A stretch of 7,768 nt of DNA from contig CAKTJA010000059.1 in the NCBI GenBank assembly GCA_934567115.1, positions 1-7,768 on the forward strand, read 5' to 3'. A program made the translations under genes and the position numbers. This document shows positions 1 to 5,302 of this stretch, one piece after another (position 1 is the stretch's first letter; every line of letters starts with the position of its first letter). Below the pieces are notes generated by a model, which was not told the DNA's origin, searched no databases, and was given only the letters and a program-made list of their open reading frames with translations. Origin of the DNA: an uncultured Oscillospiraceae bacterium (lineage in GTDB: Bacteria > Bacillota > Clostridia > Oscillospirales > Oscillospiraceae).

Positions 1-52
1 CCCGCATCCCCAGCTTGGAAGGCTGGTGCCCTGGCCATTGTGCTACACCTGC
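1..52 (-). tRNA. tRNA-Gly(TCC), 5' portion, cut by window edge
   Basis: Read on the minus strand from 52, the sequence begins GCAGGTG (acceptor 5' arm), then TA, a D arm with the AATGG loop start, and an anticodon arm with stem CCAGC/GCTGG and loop CTTCCAA. The anticodon TCC lies at 17-19 and decodes GGA glycine codons. The variable region follows and the window ends as the T-arm begins, so the T-loop and 3' acceptor arm are not visible. The D stem reads GCAC/GGGC with one A-G mismatch at the third pair; the rest looks canonical. A good promoter lies just upstream. Confidence 0.9.
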
Positions 53-82
53 AAGAGCCCTCCGCAACCTGTCAGCCTTTGT

Positions 83-111
83 ATGATAGCATGAGAGCCT
101 CCGTCTGTCAA
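83..111 (-). promoter_or_regulatory. sigma-A promoter of tRNA-Gly
   Basis: On the minus strand a perfect -35 TTGACA (106-111) is followed by a 17-nt spacer and a -10 TATCAT (83-88). A TG dinucleotide at the extended -10 position precedes the -10. Transcription should start near 76, giving a leader of about 24 nt before the mature tRNA end at 52. Only one base of the two hexamers deviates from consensus, as expected of a strong stable-RNA promoter. Confidence 0.85.
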
Positions 112-131
112 GTATAATTTTTACATTTCCC

Positions 132-161
132 TCGGGCGGGCGGCAAAAACACGCTGCCCGA
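132..161 (-). terminator. Possible hairpin after the NifX-like gene
   Basis: TCGGGC (132-137) and GCCCGA (156-161) are exact inverted repeats, with a further inner GCG/CGC pairing. The hairpin sits 10 nt past the stop codon of the minus-strand gene ending at 171 and before the tRNA promoter. On the minus strand it is followed by GGGAAATG and not a T-run, so it is a weak candidate for an intrinsic terminator; it may only be an mRNA 3' end hairpin. Confidence 0.35.
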
Positions 162-170
162 ACGCTTTCC

Positions 171-557
171 CTACGCGCCGCCGCAGCCGCCCTTCCCCAC
201 GGATGGACAGGCGGACTGAAAGCCGCAGGCGCTGCACGTATTCCCCGGGTCGCGGACCACCGCGCCGCCGAGAAACGCAAGCACGGCGTCCTGCGCCGGC
301 CCAGAAAACGACGGAAAAACCATCAGGCCCGCCGTGGACGCTTCCACCCTTTCATCGGCCGACAGCGCGCCGCACACCAGCGCGTCCACCCCGTACTGCT
401 CAAGCTGCGCGACCGTGTCGCCCGCACAGCCGCCCTCCCTTGGAACAAAAAAGCTTCGGACGATCTTCCCGTGGTCGTCCTCGAAAAACCGGAAGCCGTC
501 GCACGCCGCCAGACTGGCGCTGACTCCGCTCCCCTCAACAGGCACCGCGATACGCAT
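171..557 (-). CDS. NifX/NifB-type (dinitrogenase Fe-Mo cofactor biosynthesis superfamily) small protein with Cys-rich tail
   Basis: This 128-residue protein opens with MRIAVPVEG, has a beta-strand FRFFEDD (22-28), and carries GVDALVCGAL (56-65). These are the layout and landmark motifs of the NifX/NifB C-terminal domain fold, which in known members binds iron or Fe-S/Mo cofactors or acts as a carrier. The usual HFG-type segment near residue 15-22 is not present; SLAACDG is there instead. The C-terminus adds C108, C111, C117 and C125 in a Gly-rich setting, and C19, C44 and C62 also occur, so a metal or cluster site is plausible but inferred. The ATG at 555-557 is preceded by GGGAGGA (564-570). 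The gene lies 14 nt after the glycerate kinase stop and is probably co-transcribed with it. No nif genes are nearby, so a nitrogenase role is unlikely. Confidence 0.75.
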   Translation of the reverse strand: MRIAVPVEGSGVSASLAACDGFRFFEDDHGKIVRSFFVPREGGCAGDTVAQLEQYGVDALVCGALSADERVEASTAGLMVFPSFSGPAQDAVLAFLGGAVVRDPGNTCSACGFQSACPSVGKGGCGGA

Positions 558-571
558 AAAATTTCCTCCCG

Positions 572-1717
572 TTACTTCTGAAATCGCTCCGCCGCGCGGA
601 TGCAGCGGAGAAAATCGTCCAGCGTATGCACGTAATCGGCGCGGCTGCGGGCCTTCGCCTCCTCGCGCGGGATCGCCAGCCGATTGATGCTGAAAATCGC
701 GCTCACGCCCTCGTCGTAAGCGCCGTAAGCGTCGTCCGCCACATCGCCGACGATGGCGAAAACGGGCACGCCCTTCCTCCGCGCGCGGCGCGCCACGCCG
801 CCGACGACCTTCCCGTGCATGCTCTGCGCGTCGATGCGTCCCTCGCCGGTGATCACCGCGTCCGCCCCGTCGAGCAGCGCGTCAAAGCCGACCACGTCAA
901 GCACGATCTCGACCCCTCTGCGCAGCGACGCGCCGAGAAACGCGGCGCAGCCCGCGCCCAGCGCACCCGCCGCGCCCGCGCCCGGCATCTGCGCGACACG
1001 CACTCCCAGCGAGCGGACGATCCGCTCGTCCAGCGCGCGCAGCTGACGGTCCAGCTCGCGGGTCAGCTCCGCGTCCGCACCCTTCTGCGGCGCGAAAACA
1101 AAGGCCGCGCCGTTCGCCCCGTGCATCGGATTGTCGATGTCGCACATGGCGAGAAGCTCCACCCCCGCAAGCCGCTCCCGCGCGGCGGATACGTCGATCT
1201 CCGCGATCCGCTCCAGCGTGGCGCCGACCGGAAGGAACTCCCTCCCCTCCGTGTCGGAGAAACGGACGCCGAGCGCAGCCGCCGCGCCGCAGCCGCCGTC
1301 GTTCGTCGCGCTTCCGCCCAGCCCCAAAACCACGCGCCGCGCGCCGTGCGAAACGGCGTGCGCGATGAGCTGCCCCACGCCGAAGGTCGTTGTGACCGCC
1401 GGGTTCTTTCGCCCCGCGACCAGCGGAAGCCCTGCGGCCGCCGCCGTTTCGATCACCGCCGTTCCGTCCGGCAGAACGCCGTAGGACGCGGAAATGCTCT
1501 CCCCATAGGGGTTCCGCACGCCCTCGACCCGGACGCGCCTGCCCCCGCAGGATTCCAGAAAGCACTCCGCCGTTCCCTCTCCGCCGTCCGCCACGCACAG
1601 CGCGGCGACCTCGCACTCCGGAAAAACCGCCGGGATCCGCTCGCGCGCGATGGCGCAGATGCTTCCGCTCGACAGGGAGCCTTTAAAGGAATCCGAGATC
1701 ACGATGCATTTTTTCAA
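572..1717 (-). CDS. glxK: Glycerate 2-kinase (GarK/GlxK family)
   Basis: The 381-residue product matches the garK/glxK-type glycerate kinase family in length and motifs. These are DSFKGSL (9-15), ADGGEGT (43-49), the Gly-rich GLGGSATNDGG (132-142), the DIDNPMHG...FAPQKGA block (193-214), PGAGAAGALGA (245-255) and ITGEGRID..S.HGK (289-303). Known members phosphorylate D-glycerate with ATP in the cytosol, mostly giving 2-phosphoglycerate and feeding lower glycolysis; they also serve glyoxylate and glucarate/galactarate breakdown. No pathway partner gene is visible here. The start is TTG (1715-1717): the nearby ATG is out of frame, and residues 2-9 are conserved-looking. A G-run SD (GGGGGG, 1725-1730) lies 7 nt upstream of the TTG. 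It is first in a two-gene unit with the NifX-like gene. The symbol is by family only; garK would be equally defensible. Confidence 0.93.
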   Translation of the reverse strand: MKKCIVISDSFKGSLSSGSICAIARERIPAVFPECEVAALCVADGGEGTAECFLESCGGRRVRVEGVRNPYGESISASYGVLPDGTAVIETAAAAGLPLVAGRKNPAVTTTFGVGQLIAHAVSHGARRVVLGLGGSATNDGGCGAAAALGVRFSDTEGREFLPVGATLERIAEIDVSAARERLAGVELLAMCDIDNPMHGANGAAFVFAPQKGADAELTRELDRQLRALDERIVRSLGVRVAQMPGAGAAGALGAGCAAFLGASLRRGVEIVLDVVGFDALLDGADAVITGEGRIDAQSMHGKVVGGVARRARRKGVPVFAIVGDVADDAYGAYDEGVSAIFSINRLAIPREEAKARSRADYVHTLDDFLRCIRAAERFQK

Positions 1718-1776
1718 AGCCTATCCCCCCGCGTCCGTTTTCACGACTCCGCCGGTCAGGCGGTCCCATTTCTTTC

Positions 1777-1806
1777 AGTATACCGCAGAAGCGGGAGGAG
1801 ATTCAA
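1777..1806 (-). promoter_or_regulatory. Promoter of the glycerate kinase / NifX-like unit
   Basis: On the minus strand -35 TTGAAT (1801-1806), an 18-nt spacer and -10 TATACT (1777-1782) form a reasonable sigma-A promoter. Transcription should start near 1770, leaving about 53 nt of leader. The leader contains a small hairpin CCGCC (1749-1753)/GGCGG (1759-1763) before the SD. No operator palindrome is evident. Confidence 0.65.
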
Positions 1807-1830
1807 GTATTTTCTTTCTTCGTCCGCAGC

Positions 1831-1876
1831 GGAAAAGGCCGCGCCGGCGGAACGCCTCTCAGCATCCCGCCGGCGG
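1831..1876 (-). terminator. Intrinsic terminator of the GNAT/helical-protein unit
   Basis: Fifteen bases past the stop codon ending at 1891, the minus strand folds with CGCCGGCGG (1867-1875) against CCGCCGGCG (1842-1850): nine perfect GC pairs around a 16-nt loop. CGGCC and a TTTT run (1833-1836) follow. The loop is larger and the T-run shorter than ideal, but position and stem strength support termination upstream of the next promoter. Confidence 0.65.
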
Positions 1877-1890
1877 TCCTCCGTCGATGG

Positions 1891-3078
1891 TCACTCTATA
1901 ACGATCTGCCTTCCTTCGTCCAGCGGACCGGCATAGGTATAATCCTCAAAGATCTTCCGGCCTTGCTTTTCCAGCTCTTTCTGCTTCTCCGGCTTGGCGG
2001 CCTTCAGTTCCCTTCTCAGCCGCGCCAGCTCGATCTGCTTCTCATGCTGCATATGCCCGCGCGGCGTATCCAGCGTATCATTAAAGGTGCGCAGCATCTC
2101 CATGTACCCCTCGTACTGCGCGTCCAGATCGGCGATCTCCCTGTCGAGAATGGCGATCATCCTCTGGTGATAGGCGGAGTTTCCCTCGTCCATGATCTGC
2201 TGCCGGGCCAGTCTGCGCGCCCGGAGGTCCCGCGCCTTCACCCACATCGTGGGCGCGAAGTTGGAGGCGTAGGACTTCTGGATCATGATGAACTGCTCCT
2301 GCTTTTTGATCTCGATCCCCCTCGCCTTGTACTCCTCGTCCGTGATCGTACCGTTCTTCTTTTCCCGGTTGAGCGCGATGGTCTTTTCCTTGGCGACCTC
2401 GTTCCCGTATTTGTTTGTGAAGTAAAACGCGTCGGCGTACTCCTGCATAGACTCCGGATACGTTTCGTCCCCGTCCAGACAGATATCCCGGCGAAGGTTG
2501 CTCACCAGATTTGCCACGTCCTCCTCAGCCGCGCTGCGCGCAAAGGAATTGCCCTCGCCCGCGTTGGAATACCGTTTTTCGTTCCTGCGCCGCGTATGAC
2601 CGGTAACGTCCTGACGCGGCTTGAGCCCCTGATAGCAGCCGGCCTCCAGATCCAGCATGGTGCGCACGAGCAGCATGTCAGACGCTATGCCGTTGTTTCC
2701 GGAGAATGCGGAGATGCGCCCCCGGAGCTTTGAAATGCGCCGCTCATCCTCCTGCGCCTGTTCCGCCGCGGCCTCCTTGCGGGCGGACTTCCGCGCGCTC
2801 TCCCGGATCTTCTGCCGGTCCCGCTGGCGGTTGATGCTGCTCCACTGGCCGAACACCGGGTCGGCGTGCGCCAGCGGCACGTTCAGCTCCACAAATTCTT
2901 CGCCCCGCAGGATGTGGATATCCTGCTCCAGCTGATCCTGCGGCTGCTGCTCAAGCGGGTTCTGCACCGGCTGATTCAGCTGCTGTTCCTGCTGCTCGCG
3001 CCGCTCCTCCTGAAGCTCGCGGTTCTCATGAACCGGCTGCTGCACGGCCATCTGATTTTCCTGTTCAGTTTTCGGCAT
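1891..3078 (-). CDS. Unrecognised Gln/Glu-rich, helix-rich protein
   Basis: I do not recognise a family for this 395-residue protein. Residues 1-52 are low-complexity, dominated by Gln and Glu. Residues 83-120 are highly charged (Arg/Lys/Glu/Ala) and probably helical. Residues 130-225 look like a folded part with few repeats (landmarks DMLLVRTMLDLEAGCYQ and DETYPESM), and 285-375 form long charged helices likely to make a coiled coil. There is no signal peptide or membrane segment, so a cytoplasmic scaffold or partner protein is a guess. An ATG at 3082-3084 is also in frame, but the SD GGAGGA (3087-3092) is only 2 nt from it and 8 nt from the ATG at 3076-3078, which I prefer. The start overlaps the end of the upstream GNAT gene by 14 nt, implying translational coupling. 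Codon use looks less GC-extreme than in the neighbours. Confidence 0.85.
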   Translation of the reverse strand: MPKTEQENQMAVQQPVHENRELQEERREQQEQQLNQPVQNPLEQQPQDQLEQDIHILRGEEFVELNVPLAHADPVFGQWSSINRQRDRQKIRESARKSARKEAAAEQAQEDERRISKLRGRISAFSGNNGIASDMLLVRTMLDLEAGCYQGLKPRQDVTGHTRRRNEKRYSNAGEGNSFARSAAEEDVANLVSNLRRDICLDGDETYPESMQEYADAFYFTNKYGNEVAKEKTIALNREKKNGTITDEEYKARGIEIKKQEQFIMIQKSYASNFAPTMWVKARDLRARRLARQQIMDEGNSAYHQRMIAILDREIADLDAQYEGYMEMLRTFNDTLDTPRGHMQHEKQIELARLRRELKAAKPEKQKELEKQGRKIFEDYTYAGPLDEGRQIVIE

Positions 3079-3934
3079 TGTCATTCTCCTCCCAGCCCGC
3101 AGGCGTAGTGTCGGTAATGCGGAACCGGCTTCCTGCCAGCTCCCAGCTTTGAATGGGAAGCTTTTCAGCGTCCCCGATCAGCTTGTCGGTCAGCCTGACG
3201 ATCGACGGCTCGTAAGTGGTAAAGGTCACGGCCGTCTCCTCCGGAAGCGCCGCCGTCGCCGCCGCCAGCGCACCGCGCAGCAGGTGGAGCGGCGCGAGCT
3301 TATCCCGGCTCCTTGAGGCGAACCAGCCGATCGAAACGCCCTCTCCGCGCTCCGCCAGCAGACAGGCGGCGATCCGCCCGTCCTCCATAAGGACCCGGCT
3401 GATCTCGGGATCGAAGTTCCTCCGCGCGCCCTGCGAGGGGTCGGAGGGAAAAGCGCCGCGTATGTACTCCCGGAAAAGCCCGTTCGGGACCTCGCCGAGA
3501 GGTACGGTCCTGTGCGAGGGAGCGCGCAGCGTCTCCTGCGCCGCCGCGCTGCCCAGCGTAAACCGATAGTGCGCCCCGGCCTCGGACGGCTCCATGCCGA
3601 ACGCGGCAAAGAGCGCCGCAGCCTCCGTCTCCTCCGGCGCAAGGACGGCGTAGAGCGTCTGTATGGAGGTGCGCCGCAGCGCCCGCACGCACTGCCGCAG
3701 CAGCGCGCTTCCGACGCCGCGCCGGCGGCGGTCCGCAGCCGCGGCGATGCTGAGCAGCCGGGCGCGGTTCGGCTCCAGCTCCATCACAGCCGCGCCGACG
3801 GGCGCGCTGCCGTCCACCGCGCCGACCAGAAAGACGGGCGGCTCCCCCATCCGGGGCAGCACCTCGGGCAGGATCAGCCCGGAAAAGGCCTCCGCCTGAG
3901 CGGGGTCGTTGATCAAATATACTCCATGGGTCAT
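3065..3934 (-). CDS. GNAT-family N-acetyltransferase, probably tandem GNAT
   Basis: The N-terminal half of this 289-residue protein is a GNAT domain. Strand-like segments VFLVGAV (34-40) and VGAAVMEL (46-53) lead to motif A, RRRRGVGSALL (69-79), the pyrophosphate-binding R-x-x-G-x-G loop for acetyl-CoA. LYAVLAPEETEAAALFAAFGM (94-114) then matches the motif B region. The second half (about 145-260) has strands such as GRIAACLLAERGEGVSIGWF but no clear R-x-x-G-x-G loop, so it may be a degenerate second GNAT domain. The substrate cannot be told. The ATG at 3932-3934 has an ideal SD AGGAGG (3941-3946) 6 nt upstream. Its 3' end contains the SD and start of the next gene, so the two products are probably made together. 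Confidence 0.85.
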   Translation of the reverse strand: MTHGVYLINDPAQAEAFSGLILPEVLPRMGEPPVFLVGAVDGSAPVGAAVMELEPNRARLLSIAAAADRRRRGVGSALLRQCVRALRRTSIQTLYAVLAPEETEAAALFAAFGMEPSEAGAHYRFTLGSAAAQETLRAPSHRTVPLGEVPNGLFREYIRGAFPSDPSQGARRNFDPEISRVLMEDGRIAACLLAERGEGVSIGWFASRSRDKLAPLHLLRGALAAATAALPEETAVTFTTYEPSIVRLTDKLIGDAEKLPIQSWELAGSRFRITDTTPAGWEENDNAEN

Positions 3935-3947
3935 GGGACGCCTCCTT

Positions 3948-3998
3948 CAGCCGCGCGGCTTCGTCCGCAGAGTCGGACGATCGTCTTCCGGGCGGCTG
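3948..3998 (-). promoter_or_regulatory. Structured 5' leader of the GNAT gene
   Basis: The leader (about 63 nt from a predicted start near 3997) can fold so that its first bases, GCGGCTG on the plus strand (3992-3998), pair with CAGCCGC (3948-3954). The pairing continues for three more pairs after one mismatch. Inside it is a perfect hairpin TCGTCCG (3961-3967)/CGGACGA (3974-3980). Alternatively, 3949-3960 is a 12-base perfect palindrome directly next to the SD (3941-3946). These pairings exclude each other. Regulation is inferred only. Confidence 0.35.
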
Positions 3999-4003
3999 CT
4001 TTC

Positions 4004-4012
4004 ATCATAGCA
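4004..4012 (-). promoter_or_regulatory. Extended -10 promoter of the GNAT unit
   Basis: On the minus strand TGCTATGAT (4004-4012) is an extended -10 element (TG, one base, then TATGAT). The region upstream (4013-4050) is AT-rich, but no good -35 hexamer is found at 16-18 nt. The predicted start is near 3997. Confidence 0.55.
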
Positions 4013-4080
4013 TGTATTTTCTCTTTTGTGCCTAAATATTTTCTAAAATATGGAAACGCCTCGCCTACTGGCATGATATG
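4013..4080 (+). other. AT-rich divergent intergenic region, deacetylase promoter side
   Basis: This is the only clearly AT-rich stretch between the divergent GNAT and deacetylase genes, so the deacetylase promoter should lie here. The candidates are poor. TTGTGC (4026-4031), 17 nt, then TATGGA (4049-4054) matches sigma-A weakly. CATGATAT (4072-4079) faintly resembles sporulation-sigma -10 boxes, but no matching -35 stands out. I do not call a specific promoter. Confidence 0.3.
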
Positions 4081-4130
4081 CGAAGCGCCCGCATACCCTC
4101 TACCAAAACAGATATGGGGAGGATATGCCG

Positions 4131-4952
4131 ATGCTTTTTCACTTTCATCTCAAAGGAAAGCCGGACCGCCGCACAGCCGCCAAGCCCCGCTTCCTCGTGC
4201 TGCGCCGCAGAACTCTGGCCCTCGGCGCGGCGCTGGCCGTCGCGCTCGCCATCTTCGGCGCGGTAAACTTTCCCGCCGCCGTGCGCGCGTCGGTTGCCAC
4301 GCGCCAGCTGCCCATCTACTGCGTCGAGCGCGACCAGAAGGTATGCAGCATCTCCTTCGACGCGGCGTGGGGCGCGGACAACACGCAGAAGATCCTCGAC
4401 GTGCTTGCCGATTACGGCGTGACCGCCACGTTCTTCGTGGTCGGCAACTGGGCGGACCAGTATCCCGAGCAGGCGAAGGCCATCGTCGAAAGCGGCAACG
4501 AGCTGATGAACCACTCCAACGCGCACGACCACTACAACTCGCTGACCGCCGACAAGATCATCGCCGACGTCAATACCTGCAACGATAAGATCGAGGCGCT
4601 CACCGGCGTGCGTCCGACGCTTATCCGCTGTCCCTTCGGCGAATACGACGACCATGTGATCTCCGCCATCCGCTCGATCGGGATGGAGCCGATCCAATGG
4701 GACGTGGATTCCCTCGACTGGAAGGGCATCTCCGCCGCCGAGATCACGAAGCGCGTAACGTCGAAGGTGACAAACGGCTCGATCGTCCTGTTCCACAACG
4801 CGGGCGAGCACACGCCCGAGGCTCTGCCGGCCATTCTCGACTACCTGCTCGGCGAGGGCTACGAGCTTGTGCCGATCTCTCGCATCCTGCTCACCTGCGA
4901 CGAAACCTACATCGACCACACGGGGAAGCAGTGCCCCGGCAGCGGCGCCTGA
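4131..4952 (+). CDS. Membrane-anchored polysaccharide deacetylase, CE4/NodB domain, PdaB-like
   Basis: Positions here count from an upstream in-frame ATG at 4125. A basic N-terminus precedes one membrane segment (about 30-50), so the catalytic domain should face outside or, in a sporulating cell, the intermembrane space. The CE4 motifs are in order: SFDAAWG (77-83, motif 1), H130-S-N-A-H134 (metal-binding motif 2), RCPFGEYD (168-175, motif 3), VDSLDWKG (194-201, motif 4) and VLFHN (221-225, motif 5). Motif 1 has FDAAWG, not the textbook FDDG, so one usual metal ligand is Ala; clostridial PdaB-like proteins share this, as I recall. Family members remove N-acetyl groups from peptidoglycan or related glycans; a spore cortex role is plausible but unproven. 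SD GGAGG (4118-4122) is 2 nt from the ATG at 4125 and 8 nt from the ATG at 4131, so I choose 4131 (273 residues). Confidence 0.92.
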   Translation: MLFHFHLKGKPDRRTAAKPRFLVLRRRTLALGAALAVALAIFGAVNFPAAVRASVATRQLPIYCVERDQKVCSISFDAAWGADNTQKILDVLADYGVTATFFVVGNWADQYPEQAKAIVESGNELMNHSNAHDHYNSLTADKIIADVNTCNDKIEALTGVRPTLIRCPFGEYDDHVISAIRSIGMEPIQWDVDSLDWKGISAAEITKRVTSKVTNGSIVLFHNAGEHTPEALPAILDYLLGEGYELVPISRILLTCDETYIDHTGKQCPGSGA

Positions 4953-5014
4953 GCGCGGGCTGAGACGGACGCGTCCTCCCCGGGCGGATGCGGCGGAAAT
5001 ACGGGGGTGAAGCC

Positions 5015-5302
5015 TTGAACGCCTGCGAGCTTTCAAGCGCGGTTCAGGCGCTGGCGGTCGCGCTGGCGCAGTGCCTGAGCGCGGAGGAATATTCCCGTCT
5101 CGCGCTTTTGATCACGCAGCTCGGCACAGCGATGGAGACCATCGGCGGACTGTGGGCACTCTGTCCCTCCGGCGGGGAGCGGAGCGCGGAGCCGGACGCG
5201 TCAGCGCAGCAGAGCGTCAAGCTCGTCAACCAGAGCGCCGAATGCGGAGAGCGCCGCGTTGACGGGCGCGGGGGTGCTCATATCGACGCCGGCAAGCTTT
5301 AG
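5015..5302 (+). CDS. Small Clostridia-type protein of unknown function, 3' end antisense to pepF
   Basis: From a TTG at 5015-5017, preceded by a G-rich SD (GGGGGTGA, 5003-5010), a 95-residue protein can be read. Residues 1-53 are well formed: a Cys-containing start (MNACELSSAV), an alanine/leucine-rich helix with SAEEYSRLALLITQLGTAMETI, and a closing ALC. This resembles short proteins I recall from Clostridia (possibly Pfam DUF6774, unverified), about 55-70 residues long. The remaining 40 or so residues look non-native (Ser/Gly/Arg/Glu-rich), and their last 102 nt read antisense through the 3' end of the oligoendopeptidase gene. The tail may be a readthrough extension after loss of an earlier stop. 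An ATG at 4988 is in frame but has no SD. It follows the deacetylase by 62 nt and may share its transcript. Function unknown. Confidence 0.6.
   Translation: MNACELSSAVQALAVALAQCLSAEEYSRLALLITQLGTAMETIGGLWALCPSGGERSAEPDASAQQSVKLVNQSAECGERRVDGRGGAHIDAGKL

Noticed and set aside
171..1717. Nitrogenase cofactor locus
   Set aside because: Only one distant NifX/NifB-type protein is present, beside glycerate kinase, with no nif genes.
626..1936. Long plus-strand open frame (436 codons) opposite the glycerate kinase gene
   Set aside because: Arg/Ala/Pro-rich antisense shadow of a clearly conserved gene, caused by high GC at third positions; no family-like motif.
1963..2733. Plus-strand open frame of 256 codons opposite the helical protein
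   Set aside because: Leu/Val/Arg-rich frame with no RBS; the minus frame has a proper SD and coupling to its upstream neighbour.
4065..5036. Minus-strand open frame of 323 codons opposite the deacetylase
   Set aside because: Antisense shadow; the deacetylase on the plus strand has all five CE4 motifs and an SD.
5168..5196. Terminator between the small ORF and pepF
   Set aside because: TCCGGC/GCCGGA is only a 6-bp stem with a 17-nt loop and no T-run on either strand.
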